A DNA stretch of 64,000 nucleotides from an uncultured Clostridia bacterium (GTDB lineage: Bacteria; Bacillota; Clostridia; TANB77; CAG-508). This document shows, in pieces, positions 51,242-60,579 of this stretch. Below the pieces are notes generated by a model. It made no database searches. It saw nothing but the letters and a program-made list of their open reading frames with translations, and had not been told where the DNA came from. The number at the start of each line of letters is the position of its first letter. The first letter of the stretch is position 1. Position numbers and translations under genes: made by a program. The DNA is taken from contig CAKPOA010000003.1 in NCBI GenBank assembly GCA_934169575.1, positions 14,351 to 78,350 on the forward strand. The letters are read 5' to 3'.

Positions 51242-51760
51242 ATGTCAGTTGTTGCAAATAGATATATACAAGCACTTTTAGAATTGCCAAAAAGCGAAGA
51301 AGAAAGTAAAAAGCTTGAAAATAATTTAAAAGAATTGGCAAAACTTTATACTTCTAACCAAGAATTACAAAGGGTTTTGCTAGATCCACGTGTTGAAAAT
51401 AAATCAAAAATGGATATTATTGAGGAAATATTTCCAAAAAATTCACAAGATATTTTTATCAAATTTATAGATTTACTTATAAAAGAAAATAGAATAAAAT
51501 TGATAACAGAAATTGCTGAGCAATATGAAGAAGAAAGTCAAAAAGCTGACAAAATCTTAAATATTAAGATTATATCTGCATGTGAAATTGATGAAAAACA
51601 AATTCAAACAATTGTGGAAAAATATAAAACAATGTATAATGTAAAATCCATTAATTATGAAAAAATAATAGATGAAAGTCTATTAGGAGGAGTAAAAGTA
51701 ATGGTAGGAAATAAAATATATGATGGTAGTATACAAACACAATTAAATAAAATGTTTTAA
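51242..51760 (+). CDS. atpH: ATP synthase F1 subunit delta
   Basis: 172-residue connector of F1 to the b stalk. It begins VANRYIQALLEL and ends with the conserved DESLLGGVKVMVGNKIYDGSIQTQL. It follows atpF by 20 bp and precedes atpA. Confidence 0.92.
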   Translation: MSVVANRYIQALLELPKSEEESKKLENNLKELAKLYTSNQELQRVLLDPRVENKSKMDIIEEIFPKNSQDIFIKFIDLLIKENRIKLITEIAEQYEEESQKADKILNIKIISACEIDEKQIQTIVEKYKTMYNVKSINYEKIIDESLLGGVKVMVGNKIYDGSIQTQLNKMF

Positions 51761-51799
51761 TTACTATTATAATTTATATTCTAAAAAGGAGGAGAGACC

Positions 51800-53311
51800 G
51801 TGTTAATTAAACCAGAAGAAATTAGTAGTATCATAAAAAAGAAAATTGATAATTACGAAACACAGATGCAAATTGATGAAGTTGGTTATGTTATACAATC
51901 AAGTGATGGTATTGCCAAAATATATGGATTAGAAAACTGTATGGCAGGTGAATTAATAGACTTTGGTAATGGCATTTTTGGTATGGCTCAAAACTTAGAA
52001 GAAGAGTGTGTCGGATGTGTTTTATTAGGAGGAGAAACAGAAATAAAAGAAGGTTCTGTAGCAAAAAGAACTGGAAAATCTGTTAGTATAGGAGTTAGTG
52101 ATGACATAATAGGAAGAGTAATTAACCCATTAGGTCAACCATTAGATGGTTTAGAACCATATAAAATCGATTCATATAGAGATATAGAATTTTTAGCACC
52201 AGGTGTTATTAGTAGACAATCTGTTAATACACCATTACAAACAGGTATATTAGCAATAGATTCTATGGTTCCTATAGGAAGAGGACAAAGAGAATTAATA
52301 ATAGGAGATAGACAAACTGGAAAAACAGCAATTGCAATTGACACAATTATCAACCAAAAAGGTCAAGATGTAATATGTATATATGTTGCTATTGGTCAAA
52401 AAGGATCATCTGTTGCTGGAACAATTGAAACATTAAAGAAAAATGGAGCAATGGATTATACAGTTGTAGTATCTTCTACAGCAAGTGATTTATCACCAGT
52501 ACAATACTTAGCACCATATGCAGGTTGTGCTATTGCTGAATATTTTATGTATGAAAAAAATAAAGATGTATTAATAGTATATGATGATTTATCAAAACAT
52601 GCTCAAGCTTATAGAGCAATGTCTTTACTATTAAAAAGACCACCAGGACGTGAAGCTTATCCAGGAGATGTATTTTATCTACATTCAAGATTGCTTGAAA
52701 GAGCAGCTAGATTAGATGAAAAACATGGTGGTGGATCAATAACAGCTTTACCTATAATTGAAACATTAGCAGGAGATGTATCTGCATATATACCAACTAA
52801 TGTTATATCTATTACAGATGGTCAAATTTATCTTGAAAGTGAGTTATTCTTCGGAGGTCAAAGACCTGCAGTAAATGCTGGTTTATCTGTATCTCGTGTT
52901 GGTGGTTCAGCTCAAATAAAAGCTATCAAGAAATTATCAGGAAGATTAAGACTTGATTTAGCACAATATAGAGAATTAGCAGCTTTTGCACAATTCGGTT
53001 CTGAATTAGACAAAGCTACTTTAGATAAATTAGTTCAAGGTGAAAAATCTTTTGAAACATTAAAACAACCACAATATGCAACACTTTCAGCTGAAAAGCA
53101 AGTAGTTATATTATATGCATTAGTTAATGGATATTTAACCAATATTGAAAATAGCAAAGTACAAGAATTTAATAATGGACTATTACAATATATGGAAAGT
53201 AAATGCCCACTAATCTTAGAAGAAATAAAAGAAAAGAAAGAATTGAAAAAAGATTTAGAAGAAAAACTAAAATCTGCAATTGAAGATTATGTGAAGTTAT
53301 TTAATTTATAA
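51800..53311 (+). CDS. atpA: ATP synthase F1 subunit alpha
   Basis: 503 residues, normal length. Non-catalytic nucleotide site Walker A GDRQTGKTA, VYDDLSKHAQAYR and the signature PAVNAGLSVSRVGGSAQ are present, as is the N-terminal beta barrel (GYVIQSSDGIAKIYGL). The start is GTG 51800 after AAGGAGGAG. Confidence 0.97.
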   Translation: MLIKPEEISSIIKKKIDNYETQMQIDEVGYVIQSSDGIAKIYGLENCMAGELIDFGNGIFGMAQNLEEECVGCVLLGGETEIKEGSVAKRTGKSVSIGVSDDIIGRVINPLGQPLDGLEPYKIDSYRDIEFLAPGVISRQSVNTPLQTGILAIDSMVPIGRGQRELIIGDRQTGKTAIAIDTIINQKGQDVICIYVAIGQKGSSVAGTIETLKKNGAMDYTVVVSSTASDLSPVQYLAPYAGCAIAEYFMYEKNKDVLIVYDDLSKHAQAYRAMSLLLKRPPGREAYPGDVFYLHSRLLERAARLDEKHGGGSITALPIIETLAGDVSAYIPTNVISITDGQIYLESELFFGGQRPAVNAGLSVSRVGGSAQIKAIKKLSGRLRLDLAQYRELAAFAQFGSELDKATLDKLVQGEKSFETLKQPQYATLSAEKQVVILYALVNGYLTNIENSKVQEFNNGLLQYMESKCPLILEEIKEKKELKKDLEEKLKSAIEDYVKLFNL

Positions 53312-53337
53312 TTTTTAAAGAACGGAGTTGAAAGAAC

Positions 53338-54195
53338 TTGGCAAATACGCGTGAAATAAAACTTCGAATAAAAGGAGTTAATGAAACAAAAAAAATCACA
53401 AAGGCAATGAAATTGATTTCTGCTGTAAAATTAAAAAAAGCTCGTAAAATGCATGAAAGAACATTACCGTTTTTTAAACATATACAGGAAACTATGATTG
53501 ATATATTAGAACGTGTTCCAGATTTAGAAATGGAATATTTTGATAAACGTGAAAATAAAGAAAATAGAAAAACTGCATATATTGTTATTTCGTCAGATAG
53601 TGGATTAACAGGTGGTTATAATACTAATGTTACAAAATTTGCTAGAGAAAGAATTAACAAAGAAACAAGTATAGTTTTTCCAATAGGAAATACTATAAAA
53701 AATTATATGTTAAGAAATGGTTATGATGTTCATGAAATAGATGTTGAAAACTATACTGTTGATACAAAAATTGCAGGAGATATAGCTGTTCAAATGATTA
53801 AGCTATTCAAAGAAGAAAAAATCGATGAATTAGAATTAATCTATACAGAAATGGAATCTGCAATGCATTTAGAGCCTCATTCAATAAAACTTTTACCTTT
53901 AGAGAAAAAAGACTTTGAAAGGAAAAAGAATAACATTACAGAGGAATTAGAATTTGAGCCATCTCCAAAAGTTGTATTTGATGTTTTAACAAATAAATAT
54001 GTAAAAGGTATTTTATATGGTGGAATGGTTGAATCTTTTGTAAGTGAACATTTCGCTCGTATGAATGCAATGGATAGTGCAACATCAAATGCAGAAAAAA
54101 TGGTTAGTAAGCTTACACTTAATTATAACAGAGCAAGACAAGCAGCAATTACTCAAGAAATATCTGAAATAATTAGTGGAGCAGCTAATACTTAA
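53338..54195 (+). CDS. atpG: ATP synthase F1 subunit gamma
   Basis: 285-residue central stalk. N-terminal helix REIKLRIKGVNETKKITKAMKLISAVKLKKA and C-terminal LNYNRARQAAITQEISEIISGA are the conserved parts of the rotor coiled coil; SSDSGLTGGYN begins the globular domain. The start is TTG 53338. Confidence 0.95.
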   Translation: MANTREIKLRIKGVNETKKITKAMKLISAVKLKKARKMHERTLPFFKHIQETMIDILERVPDLEMEYFDKRENKENRKTAYIVISSDSGLTGGYNTNVTKFARERINKETSIVFPIGNTIKNYMLRNGYDVHEIDVENYTVDTKIAGDIAVQMIKLFKEEKIDELELIYTEMESAMHLEPHSIKLLPLEKKDFERKKNNITEELEFEPSPKVVFDVLTNKYVKGILYGGMVESFVSEHFARMNAMDSATSNAEKMVSKLTLNYNRARQAAITQEISEIISGAANT

Positions 54196-54245
54196 AAAAG
54201 CAAAAAAAGAGAATATAACTCTTAAGTAGAAAGGGTGAAATTATA

Positions 54246-55640
54246 GTGAGAGAAGGAAAAATAACACAAATCATTGGAGCTGTATTAGATGTACAATTTG
54301 ATAAAGAAACATTACCAAGTTTGTATAATGCTATAGAAATTCCTTTAAAAGATGGAGGGAAAGTTATTGCAGAAGTTATGCAACATTTAGGAAATGAAAC
54401 AGTAAGATGTGTAGCTATGTCTGCAACTGATGGACTTGTTAGAGGAATGAGAGCTATTGATACAGGAAATCCAATTCAAACACCAGTAGGAGATGCTGTT
54501 CTAGGAAGAGTATTTAACGTATTAGGTGAAACAATAGATGAAGGTGGAGAAACTAAAGCCACAGAAAAATGGTCAATTCATAGAGCTGCACCAAGTTTAG
54601 TAGATCAAAAACCTGTTGCTGAAATGTTTGAAACAGGAATTAAAGTTATAGACTTATTAGCACCATATGCAAAAGGTGGTAAAGTAGGATTATTTGGTGG
54701 AGCTGGAGTTGGTAAAACGGTATTAATTCAAGAACTTATCAGAAGTATTGCAACAGAGCATGGTGGATATTCAGTATTCACAGGTGTTGGTGAACGTTCA
54801 AGAGAAGGTAATGACTTAATTGCTGAAATGAAAGATTCTGGAGTTATTGAAAAAACAGCATTAGTTTATGGTCAAATGAATGAACCACCAGGAGCAAGAA
54901 TGAGAGTTGCTTTAACAGGACTTACAATGGCAGAATATTTCAGAGATGTACAAAATCAAGATGTATTATTCTTTGTTGATAATATCTTTCGTTTTATACA
55001 AGCAGGTTCAGAAGTTTCTGCATTACTTGGAAGAACACCATCTGCAGTTGGTTATCAACCAACACTTGCAACAGATGTTGGTGCACTTCAAGAAAGAATT
55101 GCTTCAACTAAAAAAGGTTCAATTACATCTATACAAGCTGTATATGTACCTGCAGATGATTATACAGATCCTGCACCAGCAACAACATTTGCACACCTAG
55201 ACTCAGTTACTGCTTTATCAAGAGCAATATCTGAATTAGGTATTTATCCAGCAGTAGATCCGCTAGAATCATCATCAAGAATTCTTGATCCAAAAGTTGT
55301 TGGTGAAGAACATTATAACACAGCAAGAAAGGTACAAGAAATTTTACAAAGATATAAAGAATTACAAGATATTATAGCTATCTTAGGTATGGATGAATTA
55401 TCAGAAGATGATAAAAAATTAGTATATAGAGCTAGAAAAATCCAAAAATACTTATCTCAACCTATGTTTGTTGCTGAGCAATTTACGGGTATTGAAGGTA
55501 GATATGTTCCAATAAAAGATACTATTAAAGGATTTAAAGAAATTATATCTGGTAATATGGATGATTATCCAGAAGCTGCATTCTATATGGCAGGTCCAAT
55601 TGAGGATGTTATAAAAAATGCAGAAAAGATGAGTAATTAG
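54246..55640 (+). CDS. atpD: ATP synthase F1 subunit beta
   Basis: 464-residue catalytic subunit. Walker A GGAGVGKTV, catalytic Glu in GVGERSREGNDL, FVDNIFRFIQAGSEVSALLGR and the DELSEDD loop are intact. The start is GTG 54246, after AAAGGGTG. It makes ATP in the F1 head. Confidence 0.97.
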   Translation: MREGKITQIIGAVLDVQFDKETLPSLYNAIEIPLKDGGKVIAEVMQHLGNETVRCVAMSATDGLVRGMRAIDTGNPIQTPVGDAVLGRVFNVLGETIDEGGETKATEKWSIHRAAPSLVDQKPVAEMFETGIKVIDLLAPYAKGGKVGLFGGAGVGKTVLIQELIRSIATEHGGYSVFTGVGERSREGNDLIAEMKDSGVIEKTALVYGQMNEPPGARMRVALTGLTMAEYFRDVQNQDVLFFVDNIFRFIQAGSEVSALLGRTPSAVGYQPTLATDVGALQERIASTKKGSITSIQAVYVPADDYTDPAPATTFAHLDSVTALSRAISELGIYPAVDPLESSSRILDPKVVGEEHYNTARKVQEILQRYKELQDIIAILGMDELSEDDKKLVYRARKIQKYLSQPMFVAEQFTGIEGRYVPIKDTIKGFKEIISGNMDDYPEAAFYMAGPIEDVIKNAEKMSN

Positions 55641-55657
55641 TAAAAGTAGGTGAAAAT

Positions 55658-56074
55658 ATGGCAAAATTATATAAATTTGAGGTAGTAACACCAAGCAGAG
55701 TATTTTATTCTGATGAAGTGGAACTAATAGTATTTGAAACTGAAAAAGGGCAAATGGGAGTTATGGCAGGACATATCCCGATGCTAATTGCAAACACAAT
55801 GGGAACTTTAAAAATAAAAACTGGAAAAGAAACTAAATATGCTTTTATAAGTGAAGGATTTATAGAAATATCTTCAAAAAAAGTTACTGCTATTGTTGAT
55901 TTAGCTGAATGGTGTGATGAAATTGATTTAGACCAAGCTAAATTTACAAAGAAAACAGCAGAAGAAGAATTATCAAATCCAAATACTGATAAAGGAATGA
56001 AACTTGAATTAAAAGCATCTATCGAACGTTCTAATGCTAGAATAAAAACAGCAGGAATGATGAATAGACATTAA
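55658..56074 (+). CDS. atpC: ATP synthase F1 subunit epsilon
   Basis: 138 residues. The beta-sandwich domain has VEIIVFETEKGQMGVMAGHIPM-like text (VELIVFETEKGQ, MAGHIPMLIA) and a C-terminal two-helix region (KKTAEEELSN...IERSNARIK) that can inhibit hydrolysis. It is the last gene of the operon and is followed by a terminator. Confidence 0.94.
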   Translation: MAKLYKFEVVTPSRVFYSDEVELIVFETEKGQMGVMAGHIPMLIANTMGTLKIKTGKETKYAFISEGFIEISSKKVTAIVDLAEWCDEIDLDQAKFTKKTAEEELSNPNTDKGMKLELKASIERSNARIKTAGMMNRH

Positions 56075-56090
56075 TTTTAAGATAATATAA

Positions 56091-56128
56091 AAGAAATAAT
56101 CTAATTTTGTAGATTATTTCTTTTTTTC
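56091..56128 (+). terminator. Terminator of the ATP synthase operon
   Basis: Perfect 13-bp stem (56091-56103 with 56110-56122), 6-nt loop and long T-run. Confidence 0.9.
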
Positions 56129-56188
56129 TACAATAAGAAAAGACAAACTTTTTATTATATATATGTTAAAATAATTGCAGGTGAGAAA

Positions 56189-57076
56189 ATGACAGTATAT
56201 TTAGACATAGTTTTTTTAGAAAATGTAATTATAAATTTTATTATACTATATACAACAGGAATAATTTCAAAATCTAAAATAAAATATTGGAAAATATTAA
56301 TAGGGAGTTTAGTTGGAGCAATTTATTCAATAATTTATTATATATCTAATTTAAAAATATATTCAAATGTAATTATAAAAATAATTTTATCAATTGTAAT
56401 AATTTATATTGTATTTAATTCTAGAAATCCAAAAACATTATTAAAACAAGTTTTATTATTTTACCTTGTATCATTTATATTTGGTGGTGTTTCAATTGCA
56501 ATAATTTATATGGTAGACACCAAAAATATAACTATAAGAAATGGAGTACTTATTGGAAATTACACAATAAAAACTATTTTTATAGGAGCAATTGTAGGAT
56601 TTATAATTACCATTATAGCATTTAATTTTATAAAAACCAAAATATCTAAAAAAGATTTAATATGTGATATTTGTATTACACTTGATAAAAAACAAATTGA
56701 AACAACAGCAATGATAGATACAGGAAATTTACTAAAAGAACCTATTACAAATATACCAGTTATAGTTATGGAACATACATTGTTTTATGGCATAATTCCA
56801 AAAGAAATTTTAAATAATATTGAAAACATTTTAGGAGGTGATTTATCAAAAATCCCAGAAGAGATTCAAAGAGAATATTTAAATAGATTAAAGGTAATTC
56901 CTTTTTCATCATTGGGAAAACAAAATGGGATGTTACTTGGAATTAAAGCTGATAATTTAAAAATTATACAAAATGATATTACAAAAAATATAGATAAAGT
57001 TGTTATAGGGATATATAATAAATCATTAACTAAAAGAGGGGAATATAGAAGTCTTATAGGAATTGGAATGGTCTAA
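56189..57076 (+). CDS. spoIIGA: Sigma-E processing peptidase SpoIIGA
   Basis: 295-residue membrane aspartic protease that matures pro-sigma-E in the mother cell. It starts MTVYLDIVFLENVIINF with about five membrane segments in the first 150 residues. The C-terminal protease domain has the catalytic AMIDTGNLLKEP (D177) and ends KRGEYRSLIGIGMV. A weak extended -10 (TAAAAT, 56167-56172) lies just upstream; no convincing Spo0A box was found. sigE follows after a repeat-containing gap of 184 bp. Confidence 0.92.
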   Translation: MTVYLDIVFLENVIINFIILYTTGIISKSKIKYWKILIGSLVGAIYSIIYYISNLKIYSNVIIKIILSIVIIYIVFNSRNPKTLLKQVLLFYLVSFIFGGVSIAIIYMVDTKNITIRNGVLIGNYTIKTIFIGAIVGFIITIIAFNFIKTKISKKDLICDICITLDKKQIETTAMIDTGNLLKEPITNIPVIVMEHTLFYGIIPKEILNNIENILGGDLSKIPEEIQREYLNRLKVIPFSSLGKQNGMLLGIKADNLKIIQNDITKNIDKVVIGIYNKSLTKRGEYRSLIGIGMV

Positions 57077-57092
57077 ATTCTCAATTATAATT

Positions 57093-57234
57093 TATCTATA
57101 TTGTAATATTTTTTAAATACTTTGCAGTCGCAATTTCAATATTAAAAAATAAACAAATGAAAATTGCTCCAATCGCACTCACTGTGTTCGTTTGATCGCT
57201 TACGCAGTATTTCAAAAATATTACAATATAGATA
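57093..57234 (+). repeat. Interspersed palindromic repeat, copy 3
   Basis: Lies between spoIIGA and sigE in the same orientation as copy 1. Core: ACTTTGCAGTCGCAATTTC, AATTGCTCCAATCGCACTC, GTTCGTTTGATCGCTTACGC. Perfect 20-nt inverted arms (57093-57112 with 57215-57234) differ in sequence from those of copies 1 and 2. Its right edge is about 15 bp from the sigE ribosome binding site. Confidence 0.85.
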
Positions 57235-57260
57235 TAAAAAATTAACAAGGAGGGAAGATT

Positions 57261-57998
57261 ATGAATATTGTAAATTTGCTCAAAAATAATTTAACTACAA
57301 TTTATCAAAAATATTTTAAAGATACACAAGAAGATTTTGATGAACCAATATTTTATATAGCAGGAAGTCAAACTTTGCCACCACCACTTCCAGAGGAAGA
57401 AGAAACAGAATACATAAAAAAATTATCAAATGAAGATAATTTAGAGGCAAGGCAGATATTGATTGAAAGAAATTTAAGACTTGTTGTATATATTGCAAAA
57501 AAATTTGAAAATACAGGTATAAATATAGAAGATTTGATTTCAATTGGAACAATAGGATTAGCTAAAAGTGTAAATACATTTAATGCTGATAAAAATATAA
57601 AACTTGCTACATATGCTTCAAGATGTATAGAAAATGAAATTTTAATGCATCTTAGAAGAACAAATAAAATAAAAGGAGAAATATCAATTGATGAACCTTT
57701 AAATAAAGATTGTGATGGTAATGAATTATTGCTTTCAGATATTTTAGGTACAGAGCCTGATATAACTTCAAGAAATATTGAAGATGAAGTTGATAAAAGT
57801 TTACTTAGAGCATCTATTAGTAAATTAAAAGATCGAGAAAAAATTATTATGGAAATGAGGTTTGGGTTTAATTCTGAACAAGAAAAAACTCAAAAAGAGG
57901 TTGCAGATGAGCTTGGAATTTCACAAAGTTACATATCACGTTTAGAAAAAAGGATTATTGGAAAAATGCGAAAAGAAATTTTAAGTAAAACTGGATAA
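57261..57998 (+). CDS. sigE: RNA polymerase sporulation sigma factor SigE
   Basis: 245-residue early mother-cell sigma factor, made as an inactive precursor. The N-terminal ~30 residues are the pro-sequence ahead of FYIAGSQTLPPPLP, the conserved region around the SpoIIGA cleavage site. Region 2 (NLRLVVYIAKKFENTGINIEDLISIG, TYASRCIENEILMHLR) and the region 4 helix-turn-helix (KEVADELGISQSYISRLEKRII) are complete. AGGAGGG precedes the ATG. sigG, which often follows in Bacillus and Clostridium, is absent here. Confidence 0.95.
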   Translation: MNIVNLLKNNLTTIYQKYFKDTQEDFDEPIFYIAGSQTLPPPLPEEEETEYIKKLSNEDNLEARQILIERNLRLVVYIAKKFENTGINIEDLISIGTIGLAKSVNTFNADKNIKLATYASRCIENEILMHLRRTNKIKGEISIDEPLNKDCDGNELLLSDILGTEPDITSRNIEDEVDKSLLRASISKLKDREKIIMEMRFGFNSEQEKTQKEVADELGISQSYISRLEKRIIGKMRKEILSKTG

Positions 57999-58002
57999 AC
58001 TC

Positions 58003-58031
58003 TTGATATTTTTTTGCTGTTTTGATACAAT
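58003..58031 (+). promoter_or_regulatory. ftsK/spoIIIE promoter
   Basis: TTGATA (58003-58008), a 17-nt spacer, TACAAT (58026-58031) with extended TGA. The predicted transcription start (about 58038) decides against the ATG at 58043. Confidence 0.65.
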
Positions 58032-58087
58032 AATGGAGAAGGATGGAAAAATGTTTTTTGTCCCTTAAGGAGGTATTAAAACAAAAA

Positions 58088-60559
58088 ATGGCAAAAAAGA
58101 GAAGAAAATATAAAAGAAGAAAACAAAAAGATAATATAGATTTAAAAACAATAGGAACAATAATATTTAGTGTATTATTAGCTGTGTTATTATATACAAA
58201 TTCAGGAACATTAGGTAAAGGCTTAAATGAATTTTTGGGTGGAATAATGGGAGTGCTTAGATATATTTTACCTGTTGGTACATTTGCTATAGCAATAAAA
58301 ATAGCATGTAATGATGAAGAGGAAGAATATATTACACAAAAATTAACTCAATATGGAATTTTATTAATTTGCGTTTCTGTAGTAATGAGTGTATATCAAA
58401 TTTCAATTGGTGCTTTAGAAGTTAGTGGGGAAATGTCTCAAATATTAAAAAAGGCATATACACTTGGAAGTAGTGATATAGGTGGAGGAGCAATAGGTAC
58501 ACTTGCTGCTGTTCCACTTGTAAGACTTCTTGGAAATTTAGGTGCGATTGTATTAAGTGTTGGTGTATCAATAATGTTATTTGCATTTGTATTTGGAATA
58601 GATATTTCAGAATTTATAAATCGAAAAGTTGTGGAAATGCTTGAAAAACATGAAAAAAATAAAGAAGAAAAAGAAATTAGAAAACAAGAAAGAATAAAAT
58701 ATAATGAAGCTAGAAAAGCTGAGTTATTAGAAAATAGAAGAAAAGAAAAAATGCAACATAAACAGGAAATGCAAAAAAGACAAGAAGAAATTGCACAAGA
58801 AATGAAACCTGAACCTGAACAAATAAAAATAAATTTAAATGGTAGAACAATAGAACCTGAAGAAGAAAAAAGGGGAATAGGTAGCTTATTAAAAAGAAAA
58901 TCTAAAAAAATGAGTGTAGCTGATGTTGCAAATTCAATTGAAACACAAGAAATTAAAGCAACAAAAAATAACCAACTTATTGAACAAGATAATTTATTTA
59001 AACAAGAAGAAGAGAAAAAAGAAGATAAAGTAAAACAAGTTTTACAATTAGAACATACACAAACTGTAGAAGAAGATAATTATGTTTTTCCATCTACAAA
59101 ATTGCTTGAAAAATCAAAGCAAAAAGCACTAAAAGGTGGAACAAAAGGTTTAACAGAAACTGCAAATAAGTTACAACGAACATTATATAGTTTTGGTGTA
59201 CAAGCAAAAGTTGAAAATGTTTCTGTTGGGCCTGCAATTACAAGATATGAATTAAAACCTGCAGAAGGTGTAAGAGTAAATAAAATAGCTAATTTAGCAG
59301 ATGATATTGCACTAAATTTAGCTGCAGAAACAATCAGAATTGAAGCTCCAATTCCAGGAAAACAGGCTGTGGGAATTGAGGTTCCAAATAAAGAAAAAGA
59401 AATGGTTCCATTAAGAGATGTAATTGAAAGTGATGAATTTCAAAATAATGATTCGAAATTAAGTGTAGGACTTGGAAAAGATGTTGCTGGAAGTATAGTA
59501 ATTGGAAATATTGCTAAAATGCCACATGTTTTAATTGCAGGCTCTACAGGTTCTGGTAAATCTGTATGTATAAATACTATAATTACAAGTATAATATATA
59601 ATGCAAAACCAAGTGAGGTTAAACTTGTTATGGTTGACCCTAAAGTTGTTGAATTATCAATATATAATGGAATTCCACATTTATTAATACCAGTTGTTAC
59701 TGATCCTAAAAAAGCTGCAGGAGCACTTGCTTGGGCAGTACAGGAAATGGATAATAGATATAATCTATTTGCGGAAAAAGGTGTTCGAGATTTAAAAGGA
59801 TATAATCATTCAATAGAAAATGAACAAGGTGTTGGACAATTACCTCAAATTGTAATAATTATAGATGAGCTTGCAGATTTAATGATGGTTGCTGCAAAAG
59901 AAGTTGAAGACTCTATTTGTAGATTAGCACAAAAAGCAAGAGCTGCCGGAATGCATTTAGTAATTGCAACACAAAGACCATCTGTTGATGTAATTACAGG
60001 TTTAATAAAAGCAAATGTGCCTTCAAGAATTGCATTTGCAGTATCTTCTCAAATAGATTCAAGAACTATATTAGATCAAGTGGGAGCTGAAAAATTACTT
60101 GGTAAGGGAGATATGTTATTTTTCCCTTCTGGAGCATCAAAACCTACAAGAGTTCAGGGAGCTTTTGTATCTGATGAAGAGGTTGAGAAAATTGTCGATT
60201 TTATTAAATCAAATGGTACTGCTACATATAGTGAAGATATATTAGAAACAATTGAAAATAGCCATAAATCTGAAAAAGAAAAAGCAATGGAAACATCAGA
60301 TGGGGAAGAAGATAATGCAGATGAATTTTTAGAAGAAGCTATAGACAAAGTTGTAGAATCAGGACAAGCTTCAACAGCATTTATTCAAAGAAAATTCAAA
60401 GTGGGATATGCAAGAGCTGGACGTATTATTGACCAAATGGAAGAAAGAGGAGTCATTTCTGGATATCAAGGTAATAAGCCACGTGAGGTTTTATGGACTT
60501 TGGAAAAATTAGCAGAACTTAAAAATGCAAAAAAGAGTATGTCAAGTATAGATGAATAA
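58088..60559 (+). CDS. ftsK: FtsK/SpoIIIE DNA translocase
   Basis: About 823-residue membrane-anchored motor that pumps DNA through the division or sporulation septum. The N-terminus has four to five membrane segments (about 15-190), then a charged linker (about 190-380). The motor has Walker A GSTGSGKS (485-492) and IVIIIDELADLMM. The C-terminal winged-helix gamma domain is STAFIQRKFKVGYARAGRIIDQME. The ATG at 58088 is chosen because the promoter leaves almost no leader for the ATG at 58043; AAGGAGG is 14 nt upstream, slightly far. The sequence does not tell whether it acts as FtsK, SpoIIIE or both. Confidence 0.93.
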   Translation: MAKKRRKYKRRKQKDNIDLKTIGTIIFSVLLAVLLYTNSGTLGKGLNEFLGGIMGVLRYILPVGTFAIAIKIACNDEEEEYITQKLTQYGILLICVSVVMSVYQISIGALEVSGEMSQILKKAYTLGSSDIGGGAIGTLAAVPLVRLLGNLGAIVLSVGVSIMLFAFVFGIDISEFINRKVVEMLEKHEKNKEEKEIRKQERIKYNEARKAELLENRRKEKMQHKQEMQKRQEEIAQEMKPEPEQIKINLNGRTIEPEEEKRGIGSLLKRKSKKMSVADVANSIETQEIKATKNNQLIEQDNLFKQEEEKKEDKVKQVLQLEHTQTVEEDNYVFPSTKLLEKSKQKALKGGTKGLTETANKLQRTLYSFGVQAKVENVSVGPAITRYELKPAEGVRVNKIANLADDIALNLAAETIRIEAPIPGKQAVGIEVPNKEKEMVPLRDVIESDEFQNNDSKLSVGLGKDVAGSIVIGNIAKMPHVLIAGSTGSGKSVCINTIITSIIYNAKPSEVKLVMVDPKVVELSIYNGIPHLLIPVVTDPKKAAGALAWAVQEMDNRYNLFAEKGVRDLKGYNHSIENEQGVGQLPQIVIIIDELADLMMVAAKEVEDSICRLAQKARAAGMHLVIATQRPSVDVITGLIKANVPSRIAFAVSSQIDSRTILDQVGAEKLLGKGDMLFFPSGASKPTRVQGAFVSDEEVEKIVDFIKSNGTATYSEDILETIENSHKSEKEKAMETSDGEEDNADEFLEEAIDKVVESGQASTAFIQRKFKVGYARAGRIIDQMEERGVISGYQGNKPREVLWTLEKLAELKNAKKSMSSIDE

Positions 60560-60579
60560 CAAATGAAAGGAGAAGAATT

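Noticed and set aside
56142..56172. Spo0A-dependent promoter for spoIIGA
   Set aside because: GACAAA at 56142 matches only part of a 0A box, and the -35 region is not clear; only an extended -10 is visible.
58043..58087. ATG at 58043 as the ftsK start
   Set aside because: The promoter -10 at 58026-58031 puts the transcript start about 5 nt before this ATG, leaving no room for its binding site; 58088 is preferred.
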